Source of the DNA: Chitinophagaceae bacterium
Lineage (GTDB): Bacteria > Bacteroidota > Bacteroidia > Chitinophagales > Chitinophagaceae
Direction: 5' to 3'
Assembly: GCA_003489485.1 (NCBI GenBank)
Contig: DNMB01000105.1
Span: forward strand, 510 to 9,200
DNA length: 8,691 nucleotides
The position numbers were made by a program, and so were the translations under genes. Below the pieces are notes generated by a model. That model did not search any database and had not been told where the DNA came from. It was given only the letters and a program-made list of their open reading frames with translations. This document shows positions 1-7,533 of this stretch, one piece after another (the first letter of the stretch is position 1; every line of letters begins with the position of its first letter).

Positions 1-2744
1 ATCATTCCGATCTGTGAAAAGATATTCAGGGTATGTCCAAAGGCCCAAAGCGAAAGCACGGCACCGGCAATGGCAAGCGGCACGGTGAACATGATGATGA
101 GCGGATCCACGAAGCTCTCAAATTGAGCGGCCAGCACCAAGAAGATCAGCACCAGGGCCAATAAGAAAGCAAATGAGGTATTGCTGGAACTTTCTTTAAA
201 ATCTCTCGAGGACCCACTCAGTGAGGTAGTGAACGTGTCATCCAGCGCGCTGGCTGCGATCCGTTCCATCTCTTTTATACCGTCTCCAATGGTATAGCCC
301 GGTTGCAAGCCTGCGGAGATGGTAGCCGACTTATAGCGGTTAAAATGATAGATGGTAGGGGGGCTGTTGGTCTCCTCGATCGAGATCATATTGTCGAGAG
401 AGATAAGCTCTCCTTTATTGTTGCGGACAAATAATTGTCTTACGTCTCCCGGATCGTCTCGGTCACTACGGGCCACTTGCCCCATCACGCTATATTGCTT
501 TCCATCCTTATTGAAATAACCCATACGCCGATTGCTAAACGCTAATTGAAGGGCTTGCGATACATCTGTAACACTCACCCCAAGTGCCGCTGCCTTTAAA
601 CGATCTATCTCTATTTTTAGCTCGGGGCGATTGAACTTAAGGTCGGTATCGGGGTTCTGTAAGATCTTGCTATTGCGGGCTTCTTCGAGCATTTTTGGCA
701 AGGCCTTAGTGAGTTTGTCAAAGTTGTTGTGCTGCACTACGAACGAAACGGGCTGTCCGCCTCTTCTATTGACCGATATGGTCTGCTCCTCTATTACAAA
801 TCCTCTTCCTTCGTTATAGCGGGGAAGATTTCGGTTGATCATTTTGGCCAGCTCACTTTGCGACCGTTGTCGCAACGATGGATCCGCAAGAGAGACCCTT
901 ACAAAACCGGTATTGGCATTGCCCGATCCGGTAAATCCGGGAGAGGTAATGCTAAAGAGCATCGTACGCTCGGGTATGGAGTCCAGCACCAGTTGCGTGA
1001 CCTTGTTCACATAATTGTCCATCGCATCGAAAGACGTACCCTCGGGGGCCGTCAGTTGAATCCTGAATTGACTACGGTCCTCCATCGGAGCGATCTCCGA
1101 TTGCAAGTTGCTTCCAACAAAGTAGATCGCCGCCAGGCAAAGTGCAATAATGACCAGTCCGATCACACGAACCTTCATGAAAGCCTGTAGTTGTCGCTGG
1201 TAGGCCGTCTCCATCCAACGAAAAAAAGGTTCGGTTACCCGGTAGAACCAAGAATGCTTAGTAGGGTCCTTTTTGGTAAGTGTTACATTGAGAACCGGGG
1301 TCAGCGTCAGCGAAACGAAAGCGGAGATCAGGACGGCACCCGATACCACAATACCGAATTCGCGAAAGAGCCTTCCGACAAAACCTTCTAAAAAGATGAT
1401 TGGCAAAAAAACGATGGCCAGTGTGATCGATGTAGCAATAACGGCAAAGTAGATCTCTCGCGAGCCTTCTACGGCCGCTTGCCACTTGTTCATTCCTTTT
1501 TCGATCCGTTTATAGATGTTCTCCGTTACGACGATACCGTCGTCGACGACCAGTCCCGTGGCCAGAACAATGGCCAGTAGTGAAAGAACGTTGATGGTGA
1601 AACCCATCAGGTACATGATAAAGAAGGCGCCGATCAACGATACCGGAATATCGATCAGTGGACGAAGTGCAATGATCCAATCCCTGAAAAAGGCATAGAT
1701 GATCATTACCACCAACAAGAAGGCGATCATCAGCGTTTCGCGAACCTCGAGGATCGATTTTTTAATGAAGCGTGTTTGATCCATTCCTACATTGAGAGAA
1801 ATGTCGGAGGGCACATCTTTTTTGATCTGCTCGAGTCTTTTATAGAATTCTTCGGAGATTGATACATAGTTGGATCCCGGAAGCGGGATGATGGCAAGAG
1901 CGATCATCGGGGTACCGTTCCCTCTCATCAGCGTCTCTTCGTTCTCTGGACCGAGCACCGCTTCACCTACGTCTTTGAGTTTTACATCGGCTCCATTGAC
2001 ATTTTTGATGATCAGGTTATTGAAGTCCTCTTCTGAGTTCATCCGGCCGAATGTTCTGACCGAAAGCTCTATGGAAGAACCGGCAATTTTTCCGGAAGGT
2101 AGTTCGCTGTTCTCTCGGGTAAGGGCTGCCTGTACATCCCCGATGGTCACGCCAAGGGCATTGAGCCGAGAAGGTTCAAGCCAGATGCGCATGGCATAGC
2201 GCTTCTCTCCCCAGATCTGCACCGCACTTACTCCCGGTATCGTCTGTAGTCGTTCGACTAAAACGTTGGTAGCATATTCGGTAATGGCCAGTTGATCTCT
2301 GTTAGGGCTTTGGACCGTCATCGAAATGATAGGGTCAGAACTGGCATCGGCCTTCGATACCACTGGTGGAGCATCTAGGTCGGAGGGTAGTGATCTAACG
2401 GTCTGCGATACTTTATCGCGCACATCATTGGCGGCGGCCTCCAGATCAACGCCTAATTCGAATTCCACGTTGATGTTACTGGTGCCGTTGCTGCTCGAAG
2501 AAGTGATGTTCTTGATACCCGCGATACCATTGATCGATTTTTCGAGGGGCTCTGTAATTTGGGTCTCTATAATGTCTGGATTGGCACCGGCGTAGGAGGT
2601 TCTGACGCTGATATTGGGCGGGTCGATGGCCGGATAGTCTCTTACCCCTAAGAATCTGAATCCGATCACACCAAAAAGCACGATGATCAAGTTCATGACC
2701 ACTGCCAGAATGGGCCTGCGAAGACTTAGTTCTGCGATGTTCAT
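1..2744 (-). CDS. RND-family multidrug efflux permease (AcrB/MexB-like, HAE-1 type), C-terminus beyond the left edge
   Basis: Inner-membrane proton/drug antiporter, expected to work as a trimer with the membrane-fusion protein encoded just upstream and an outer-membrane channel not seen here. I read 914 complete codons without a stop or frameshift. The protein starts MNIAELSLRRPILAVVMN, with a first membrane helix at about residues 13-30. A first porter region (about 40-330) is followed by a block of membrane helices (about 335-525). Within that block, GLVVDDGIVVTENIYKR carries the paired aspartates D401-D402, matching the proton-relay pair D407/D408 of AcrB. A seventh helix lies near 527-545, a second porter region at about 550-850, and an eighth helix near 855-875. 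The frame runs off the window at SQIGM, just before the region that holds the conserved lysine (AcrB K940). About 110-130 residues are missing if the length is typical (about 1,020-1,050). The start codon overlaps the stop of the fusion-protein gene (ATGA), implying translational coupling. Substrate cannot be inferred. Confidence 0.96.
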   Translation of the reverse strand, partial: MNIAELSLRRPILAVVMNLIIVLFGVIGFRFLGVRDYPAIDPPNISVRTSYAGANPDIIETQITEPLEKSINGIAGIKNITSSSSNGTSNINVEFELGVDLEAAANDVRDKVSQTVRSLPSDLDAPPVVSKADASSDPIISMTVQSPNRDQLAITEYATNVLVERLQTIPGVSAVQIWGEKRYAMRIWLEPSRLNALGVTIGDVQAALTRENSELPSGKIAGSSIELSVRTFGRMNSEEDFNNLIIKNVNGADVKLKDVGEAVLGPENEETLMRGNGTPMIALAIIPLPGSNYVSISEEFYKRLEQIKKDVPSDISLNVGMDQTRFIKKSILEVRETLMIAFLLVVMIIYAFFRDWIIALRPLIDIPVSLIGAFFIMYLMGFTINVLSLLAIVLATGLVVDDGIVVTENIYKRIEKGMNKWQAAVEGSREIYFAVIATSITLAIVFLPIIFLEGFVGRLFREFGIVVSGAVLISAFVSLTLTPVLNVTLTKKDPTKHSWFYRVTEPFFRWMETAYQRQLQAFMKVRVIGLVIIALCLAAIYFVGSNLQSEIAPMEDRSQFRIQLTAPEGTSFDAMDNYVNKVTQLVLDSIPERTMLFSITSPGFTGSGNANTGFVRVSLADPSLRQRSQSELAKMINRNLPRYNEGRGFVIEEQTISVNRRGGQPVSFVVQHNNFDKLTKALPKMLEEARNSKILQNPDTDLKFNRPELKIEIDRLKAAALGVSVTDVSQALQLAFSNRRMGYFNKDGKQYSVMGQVARSDRDDPGDVRQLFVRNNKGELISLDNMISIEETNSPPTIYHFNRYKSATISAGLQPGYTIGDGIKEMERIAASALDDTFTTSLSGSSRDFKESSSNTSFAFLLALVLIFLVLAAQFESFVDPLIIMFTVPLAIAGAVLSLWAFGHTLNIFSQIGM

Positions 2745-3805
2745 GGTTTGGGATTCAATATTTTTCCGGTGGTGATGGAGGCATCGGGCCGTACGCTGAG
2801 CAAGCCGGTTGTCACAACACTATCGCCAGGGGCGAGTCCCTCTATGATCTGCACCCGATCGGATGTTCTTGAACCTGTCTTTACGTCGGTAAACACGGCG
2901 ATACCTCCTTTGTAGAGTATAACTTTTTTACCCCTGGCTTGCGGCAAGATCGCCTGCGTGGGAATCAACAGAGCATTGGGATCGGGATCAAAGCCTATGG
3001 TGACCTTGGCAAAACTTCCGGGCAGTAAAAACGATTTTTTAGCGTCGACCCGGGCGCGCACTTGCAAGCTTCGGCTATTTTCAGTAACTCTCGATTCAGT
3101 TGCCACGATTCGGGCGGTCAATGACTCATTACTTCCCTCGAAGCGAAAGCTCACCTCTTGTCCGTTACGAATCTTGCCAATGTATTTTTCGGGGATCGAG
3201 AAATCGAGTTTAAGCTGCTCGGTTTGGTTGATGACGGCAATGACCGAGGCAGGACTCACATAGGCGCCATTACTGATATTGCGCAAACCCAGTTTGCCGC
3301 TAAAGGGAGCCCTGATCTCTGTTTTGGCGATGCTGGTCTTGATAATGCCAATATCGGCCTTCAGGCTATTGACCTGCAACAGGCTGATGTCATAGTCTTG
3401 CTGACTGATGCCCTGGATCTTTAAAAGTTGTGATTGTCTTTTCTCCGTTTGCTGTGCCAGCTGTAATTGTATCTCGAGTTTGTTCAGTTGAGCGACCAGG
3501 TCGGCATCATTTAATTTGGCCAGCAGGCTTCCTTTCTCAATATATTTTCCCTCCTCAATGGGAAGTTGTACGATACGTCCTGCCACTTCGGGATGGATCT
3601 CTACCGATTCGCTTGCCACAATGGTGCCGGGCACTTCGATGGTTTCGGCAAAGGGGGCGGGCTGTACTATAAAAAGATCGACCTTAAGTGGTTTATTTTT
3701 TTCGCCACCACCCATTGGGGCAGGTGTTTTTTTTGATTCCTCTCCACAGCCTGTAACGGTCAAAAGGATCATGGGCAATACCCATTGTAAAAAAAGATTT
3801 CTCAT
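2741..3805 (-). CDS. RND efflux periplasmic adaptor (membrane-fusion protein, AcrA/MexA family), lipoprotein
   Basis: Periplasmic adaptor linking the RND permease to an outer-membrane channel. The frame is open from an ATG at 3847, but I place the start at the ATG at 3805 (354 residues). This gives a classical lipoprotein signal: MRN, a hydrophobic stretch, then the lipobox VTGC with Cys20 as the lipidated residue. Starting at 3847 would put 14 non-signal-like residues in front. After a polar linker (about 21-40), the first lipoyl half contains the segment EVPGTIVASESVEIHPEVAG. A helical hairpin rich in Leu, Gln and Lys follows (about 95-150), then the second lipoyl half, TEIRAPFSGKLGLRNISNGA, then beta-barrel and membrane-proximal domains (LLPGSFAKVTIG; ALLIPTQAILPQARGKKV). 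Length and order are normal for the family. The stop codon overlaps the permease start by four bases, so the two genes should be co-transcribed and translationally coupled. No repressor gene is visible nearby. Confidence 0.94.
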   Translation of the reverse strand: MRNLFLQWVLPMILLTVTGCGEESKKTPAPMGGGEKNKPLKVDLFIVQPAPFAETIEVPGTIVASESVEIHPEVAGRIVQLPIEEGKYIEKGSLLAKLNDADLVAQLNKLEIQLQLAQQTEKRQSQLLKIQGISQQDYDISLLQVNSLKADIGIIKTSIAKTEIRAPFSGKLGLRNISNGAYVSPASVIAVINQTEQLKLDFSIPEKYIGKIRNGQEVSFRFEGSNESLTARIVATESRVTENSRSLQVRARVDAKKSFLLPGSFAKVTIGFDPDPNALLIPTQAILPQARGKKVILYKGGIAVFTDVKTGSRTSDRVQIIEGLAPGDSVVTTGLLSVRPDASITTGKILNPKP

Positions 3806-3824
3806 GATGGCAAATTGGCTAAAA

Positions 3825-3858
3825 TAAAGATAGCGCTGTTGTGCCAAACGACACGCAA
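3825..3858 (-). promoter_or_regulatory. Possible promoter for the efflux operon
   Basis: Reading the minus strand, TATCTTTA (3832 to 3825) matches the Bacteroidota -7 consensus TAnnTTTG at all but the last base and lies 19 bases before the adaptor start at 3805. A TTG (3858 to 3856), 23 bases further upstream, could act as the -33 element, although the spacing is at the long end. The match is imperfect and the region is short. Read-through from purK, whose stop is 75 bases before the adaptor start and is not followed by a clear terminator, is an equally plausible source of transcript. Confidence 0.3.
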
Positions 3859-3880
3859 TATTTTGACGATAAAAACTTGA

Positions 3881-5011
3881 TTATCTTTCGCTACCACCGC
3901 TTACGGACAGCATCTTTTTTAACTCGTGGGCTTGCTGCTGCAATTGCACAATATCACCGCCCAGTAAGGTCATGTGGCCCATTTTGCGTCCGGGCTTGCT
4001 GCTCTTTTTTCCGTAGCAATGCATATAGAGACCGGGATGAGCGGTTACGTGATCGATGCCCATGTAGGTAGCAGGTCCTGTCGCGCCCGTTCCCACTAGG
4101 TTGATCATGATGGAGGGGCTGATCAATTGAGTAGAGCCCAATGGAAGCTCCAGTAAGATCCGCCAAAGCATATCGAACTGTGAAGAGTGTATGGCCTCGA
4201 TGCTGTGATGACCGCTATTGTGCACCCGGGGCGCTGTTTCATTCACGAAAAGTCTGTCTTCATGGTCCAAGAACATCTCTACCGCAAATAGACCGGCAGC
4301 GCCCATTCCCTTTACGACTTGCAAGGCGATCTCCGTAGCACGTTGGGCTATGGTATCAGTTACTTGTGCCGGACACAATTGGTAATCTAGTAAGTTCAAA
4401 GCGGGATCAAAGCACATTTCTACCAGCGGGTACACCGCCGTTTCATTTTTAGAGTTGATAGCCACCATTACGGCCAGCTCTTTTTTTATGTCGACCATTT
4501 TCTCCAAGACCGAAGGCGCATCAAAACCCTTATCAATTTGAGTCGCATCGGCAATGACCTGTACTCCTTTTCCGTCGTAGCCGCCTTCACCGATCTTGTG
4601 AACGGCAGGTAAAAAAGAAAGGTGCGTTTTTAATTCAGAAACTGAGTGAGTAACTATAAAATCAGGTGAGGGGATCTGGTGGTCCTGATAAAATTTCTTT
4701 TGAAGGATCTTGTTTTTGATCATGCGCAGTACCCGGGGCTCCGGCACGATCGTTACGCCCTCTGCCGCCAGTTTTTCCAGGGCGTCGATGTTGACCTGTT
4801 CTATTTCGATGGTCAGCTTATCGACAGTTTTGCCAAAGGCATACACATCGTCAAAATTGCGGATATCCCCTTTTGTAAAGTGATGACAGAGATGGGCGGC
4901 AGGGCAGTCGGGGTCACTTTCTAGTACATAGGTCTCGACAGGGTAGTTCGCTGCGGCCTGCAGTAGCATTCGGCCTAGCTGGCCTCCTCCTAAGATACCC
5001 ACTTTCAGCAT
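3881..5011 (-). CDS. purK: N5-carboxyaminoimidazole ribonucleotide synthase (PurK), ATP-grasp
   Basis: Cytosolic purine-biosynthesis enzyme that uses ATP and bicarbonate to convert AIR to N5-CAIR, the substrate of the mutase PurE. The protein has 376 residues, normal for the family. The N-terminal Rossmann-like motif GILGGGQLGRM (5-15) is diagnostic. The ATP-grasp glycine-rich loop GEGGYDGKGV lies at 141-150. The magnesium-ligand glutamates are expected at E245 (FAVEMF) and E258 (NETAPR), followed by the signature APRVHNSGHHSIEA (260-273). The C-terminal KPGRKMGHMTL (339-349) is also typical. The open frame extends upstream to 5119, but residue 37 of that longer frame is the family start (MLKVGILGGG). 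The extra 36 codons would cover the promoter region and overlap the divergent dioxygenase gene, so I start at 5011. purE, often adjacent, is not in this window. The gene sits back to back with the dioxygenase gene. Confidence 0.97.
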   Translation of the reverse strand: MLKVGILGGGQLGRMLLQAAANYPVETYVLESDPDCPAAHLCHHFTKGDIRNFDDVYAFGKTVDKLTIEIEQVNIDALEKLAAEGVTIVPEPRVLRMIKNKILQKKFYQDHQIPSPDFIVTHSVSELKTHLSFLPAVHKIGEGGYDGKGVQVIADATQIDKGFDAPSVLEKMVDIKKELAVMVAINSKNETAVYPLVEMCFDPALNLLDYQLCPAQVTDTIAQRATEIALQVVKGMGAAGLFAVEMFLDHEDRLFVNETAPRVHNSGHHSIEAIHSSQFDMLWRILLELPLGSTQLISPSIMINLVGTGATGPATYMGIDHVTAHPGLYMHCYGKKSSKPGRKMGHMTLLGGDIVQLQQQAHELKKMLSVSGGSER

Positions 5012-5015
5012 GGCG

Positions 5016-5023
5016 CAAAGATA
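5016..5023 (-). promoter_or_regulatory. purK promoter -7 element (TATCTTTG), very close to the start codon
   Basis: On the minus strand TATCTTTG is a perfect match to the Bacteroidota -7 consensus TAnnTTTG. Only four bases (CGCC) separate it from the purK ATG at 5011. Initiation usually falls a few bases downstream of this element, so the transcript would begin at or almost at the start codon. A TTTA 22 bases upstream is the only weak candidate for the -33 region. The call rests on the consensus match and its position. Confidence 0.65.
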
Positions 5024-5068
5024 GCGGCAAAGCCGGCAACCCCCATAAAGAGACGCGCCAATTTTCTT

Positions 5069-5076
5069 TACTTTTG
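5069..5076 (+). promoter_or_regulatory. Dioxygenase promoter -7 element (TACTTTTG), very close to the start codon
   Basis: TACTTTTG is a perfect match to TAnnTTTG and ends four bases (CACT) before the ATG at 5081, the same spacing as the divergent purK element. I see no TTG at the usual distance upstream, where the sequence is C-rich. The promoter may therefore be weak alone or depend on an activator. The predicted mRNA has essentially no leader. Confidence 0.65.
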
Positions 5077-5080
5077 CACT

Positions 5081-6223
5081 ATGAATGCTACTGCCATCGC
5101 TGCGCAAACCGCTGAACAATCAGCTGCTGCAAAAGATTTTCTTCCTCTTGAAGGAACCGACTATGTCGAGTTCTATGTAGGCAACGCCAAACAGGCGGCT
5201 CATTATTACATGAGTGCGTTTGGCTTTCAGGCCTTGGCCTATGCCGGCCCCGAAACAGGCGTCAAGGATCGTGCCAGTTATGCCGTTCGGCAACATAAAC
5301 TCACGTTTGTTCTGACCACGGCCTTGCGAAGCGATCATCCTATAGCCGATCATGTTCACCGCCACGGTGATGGTGTTAAGGCTCTTTCACTTCGTGTGGC
5401 CGATGCTACCCAGGCCTGGAACGAGACCACTCGTCGCGGGGCAAAGAGTTATATGGAACCCAAAAGGATGCAAGATGAGCAGGGAGAACTCGTGATGAGT
5501 GGAATACATACCTATGGCGATACGGTTCACCTTTTTATCGAGCGAAAAAATTACGCTGGTGTCTTTATGCCCGGTTATCGTGCGTGGTCAAACCCCGAAT
5601 TTGCTCCCTCTGATTGTGGGTTGCTGTATGTAGATCATTGTGTGGGTAATGTAGGATGGAACCAGATGAATCCTTGGGTCAAGTTCTACGAAGAGGTGAT
5701 GGGGTTCAAGAATATTCTTTCTTTTGATGATGAAGATATCTCTACCGAGTACTCGGCACTAATGAGTAAAGTGATGAGTAGTGGCAATGGTTTTGTAAAA
5801 TTTCCGATCAATGAGCCTGCTGAGGGAAAGCGAAAGAGCCAAGTAGAGGAGTTTCTCGATTTTTACAACGGAGAGGGTTGTCAGCACGTGGCGATGGCCA
5901 CCAACGACATTGTCAAAACGGTCCGCTCACTGATGAGCAGAGGTGTGGAGTTCCTGAAAGTGCCTACTACCTATTATGATGATCTGCTCGACCGAGTAGG
6001 AAGTATCGATGAAGATCTCGAGCCTCTCAAGGAATTGGGAATTTTGGTCGATCGAGACAACGAGGGCTATCTCTTGCAACTCTTTTCGAAGCCCGTAGAG
6101 GATAGGCCTACTTTGTTTTTCGAGATCATTCAGCGAAAGGGGGCCAAGAGTTTCGGAAAAGGTAATTTCAAGGCTTTGTTCGAGGCAATTGAGCGCGAGC
6201 AAGAGGCCCGGGGAAATATCTGA
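5081..6223 (+). CDS. hppD: 4-hydroxyphenylpyruvate dioxygenase
   Basis: Iron(II)-dependent cytosolic enzyme converting 4-hydroxyphenylpyruvate plus oxygen to homogentisate and CO2, the second step of aerobic tyrosine catabolism. The 380 residues form the usual two vicinal-oxygen-chelate domains. The N-terminal domain opens with FLPLEGTDYVEFYVGNAKQA (20-39). The catalytic C-terminal domain carries the expected iron ligands H186 (YVDHCVGNV), H269 (GCQHVAMAT) and E348 (LFFEIIQRKG). Other family marks are FPINEPAEGK (241-250), LLQLFSKPV (331-339) and the C-terminal GNFKALFEAIEREQEARGN. An Ala/Gln-rich tail of about 19 residues precedes the conserved core. The ATG at 5081 is favoured because the -7 promoter element ends four bases before it. 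The upstream aminotransferase and downstream homogentisate 1,2-dioxygenase are not in this window. The next gene starts 41 bases after the stop with no clear terminator between, so co-transcription is possible. Confidence 0.97.
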   Translation: MNATAIAAQTAEQSAAAKDFLPLEGTDYVEFYVGNAKQAAHYYMSAFGFQALAYAGPETGVKDRASYAVRQHKLTFVLTTALRSDHPIADHVHRHGDGVKALSLRVADATQAWNETTRRGAKSYMEPKRMQDEQGELVMSGIHTYGDTVHLFIERKNYAGVFMPGYRAWSNPEFAPSDCGLLYVDHCVGNVGWNQMNPWVKFYEEVMGFKNILSFDDEDISTEYSALMSKVMSSGNGFVKFPINEPAEGKRKSQVEEFLDFYNGEGCQHVAMATNDIVKTVRSLMSRGVEFLKVPTTYYDDLLDRVGSIDEDLEPLKELGILVDRDNEGYLLQLFSKPVEDRPTLFFEIIQRKGAKSFGKGNFKALFEAIEREQEARGNI

Positions 6224-6264
6224 GCGAGTGCTTACCTTCAATATTGTTTAACTTAAAATCGTTT

Positions 6265-7527
6265 ATGATCAAATCTCTCTCCGAAATCTTCTTTAGCCAA
6301 TTAGGGTTTATTTTTCGGATGAGTTTTTTGCTGTCAATTCCTCTCTCAGCAGCGGCGCAAACCGGGTACGGTATTTCAAGGGGTGGCTCTACTTACTACT
6401 CTTTCATCGACTATCAACGAAGTTTTTCGCGTCCGCAAGAAGCGATGGCCCGAAAAGTCGATACACTCAAAAGGCAATTCGCTGCCAAGAAACTGACTTG
6501 GCCGGCCAATTACATCTACATCCGCTCGTTCAAGTACGATAGCCAGCTCGAAGTATGGGTCAAACAGCGTCCTGCCGATTCCTTTCGCCTTTTTAAGTCC
6601 TATCCTGTTTGTGCCTTGGCCGGTTCGTTGGGACCTAAGAGGATGCAGGGAGATTTTCAGGTGCCTGAAGGGTTTTATTATATCAATGAGTTCAATCCCA
6701 CCAGCAATTATTATTTATCACTAGGACTCAACTATCCCAATGCAAGCGACAAGGTCTTGAGCGATTCAATAAAACCGGGAGGGGAGATCTATATACACGG
6801 CAGTTGTGTTACGGTCGGTTGTATACCTATTACCGATCAGCAGATCGACGAGCTATATGTGCTGGCCGCTTACGCCCGTGAGCAGGGGCAGCATTATATT
6901 CCGGTTCATATTTTTCCTTGCCGCTACGATGTGCCCAAGAGTGCTGCTTATCTCGATGATCTTACGAAGGACGACCCGGTGTTAAAGGATTTTACCAACC
7001 AGTTAAAGGATGCGTACACGTATTTTGAGAAAAATCGGCGATTGCCTATCGTGATGATAACCGATGACGGGCGCTACCACATCAACGGTGCCACGATGAC
7101 TAGTGCACCCAAAAACAGTACTCCGGCAGTATTGCCTGCACTCGATCAAAAGGCGATGGCCTCTTCTAAGATAACGCCCCCTCGAAAAGTGCGGCAGCTT
7201 GCGGCCCTTCCTGAGTATGTAGACCAGTGGCCTCGATATCCTGGCGGGACCGAGGCGTTCACCGCGTTCATGGATCAGGTGGGAAGTAGTGTTTCCGGTT
7301 ATTTGCCCAATACTTTAAAAAGGGCTTTTGTGCAAGTTGAGTTCGTGGTCGATAAAGACGGCGTTCCCGTTAACTTCAATGTGGTTAGAGGGTTGCCGGG
7401 CGCTGAGACGCTGCATCAGCAATTGCTGGAGCGGCTCGAGACAATGCCCACGTGGTCACCGGCGCTGCTCAACAAAAAGCCTGTTGCCAAGAAGATGCTT
7501 CAAACCCTAACCATCGATGCTAAATAA
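6265..7527 (+). CDS. Periplasmic YafK/DpaA-like L,D-transpeptidase-fold (YkuD) protein with C-terminal TonB-C-like domain
   Basis: Predicted secreted cell-wall enzyme of 420 residues. Starting at the ATG at 6265, a positively charged N-terminus (MIKS...) is followed by a hydrophobic run ending SIPLSAAAQ, with likely cleavage after the alanines near residue 31. The YkuD catalytic domain (about 95-220) contains PVCALAGSLGPKRMQGDFQV, PEGFYYI, and the active-site motif IHGSCVTVGCIPI with H178 and nucleophile C186. This arrangement resembles E. coli YafK/DpaA, which cleaves the Lpp-peptidoglycan link, more than the classical 3-3 cross-linking enzymes. After a linker rich in Pro, Ser and Lys (about 275-315), residues 321-420 resemble a TonB C-terminal domain (RYPGGTEAF; VQVEFVVDKDGVPVNFNVVR; MPTWSPALLNKKPV). 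Substrate and actual chemistry (transpeptidase or hydrolase) are not determinable. An in-frame TTG at 6244 and an ATG at 6319 are alternative starts; the latter would lose the positive charges. fbp follows after six bases. Confidence 0.88.
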   Translation: MIKSLSEIFFSQLGFIFRMSFLLSIPLSAAAQTGYGISRGGSTYYSFIDYQRSFSRPQEAMARKVDTLKRQFAAKKLTWPANYIYIRSFKYDSQLEVWVKQRPADSFRLFKSYPVCALAGSLGPKRMQGDFQVPEGFYYINEFNPTSNYYLSLGLNYPNASDKVLSDSIKPGGEIYIHGSCVTVGCIPITDQQIDELYVLAAYAREQGQHYIPVHIFPCRYDVPKSAAYLDDLTKDDPVLKDFTNQLKDAYTYFEKNRRLPIVMITDDGRYHINGATMTSAPKNSTPAVLPALDQKAMASSKITPPRKVRQLAALPEYVDQWPRYPGGTEAFTAFMDQVGSSVSGYLPNTLKRAFVQVEFVVDKDGVPVNFNVVRGLPGAETLHQQLLERLETMPTWSPALLNKKPVAKKMLQTLTIDAK

Positions 7528-7533
7528 TATCTT

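Noticed and set aside
729..1190. 153-codon plus-strand open frame
   Set aside because: It is antisense to the continuous 914-codon RND permease frame and has no domain features or promoter.
1..2744. Possible frameshift or pseudogene in the RND permease, since only short open frames are obvious in other frames
   Set aside because: Reading the minus strand codon by codon gives an uninterrupted frame to the left edge with all expected motifs. It is partial only because of the window boundary.
3841..3854. Five-base-pair hairpin (GTGTC/GGCAC, one G-U pair) downstream of purK as a terminator
   Set aside because: The stem is too short and lacks a following U-run, so it is not a credible intrinsic terminator.
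5012..5119. 36-codon upstream extension of purK
   Set aside because: It would overlap the divergent dioxygenase gene and cover the perfect -7 element. The family start MLKVGILGGG is at 5011.
6224..6264. Terminator or independent promoter between the dioxygenase and the transpeptidase-fold gene
   Set aside because: I see no hairpin, and the best -7 candidate (TACCTTCA) deviates from the consensus at two positions.
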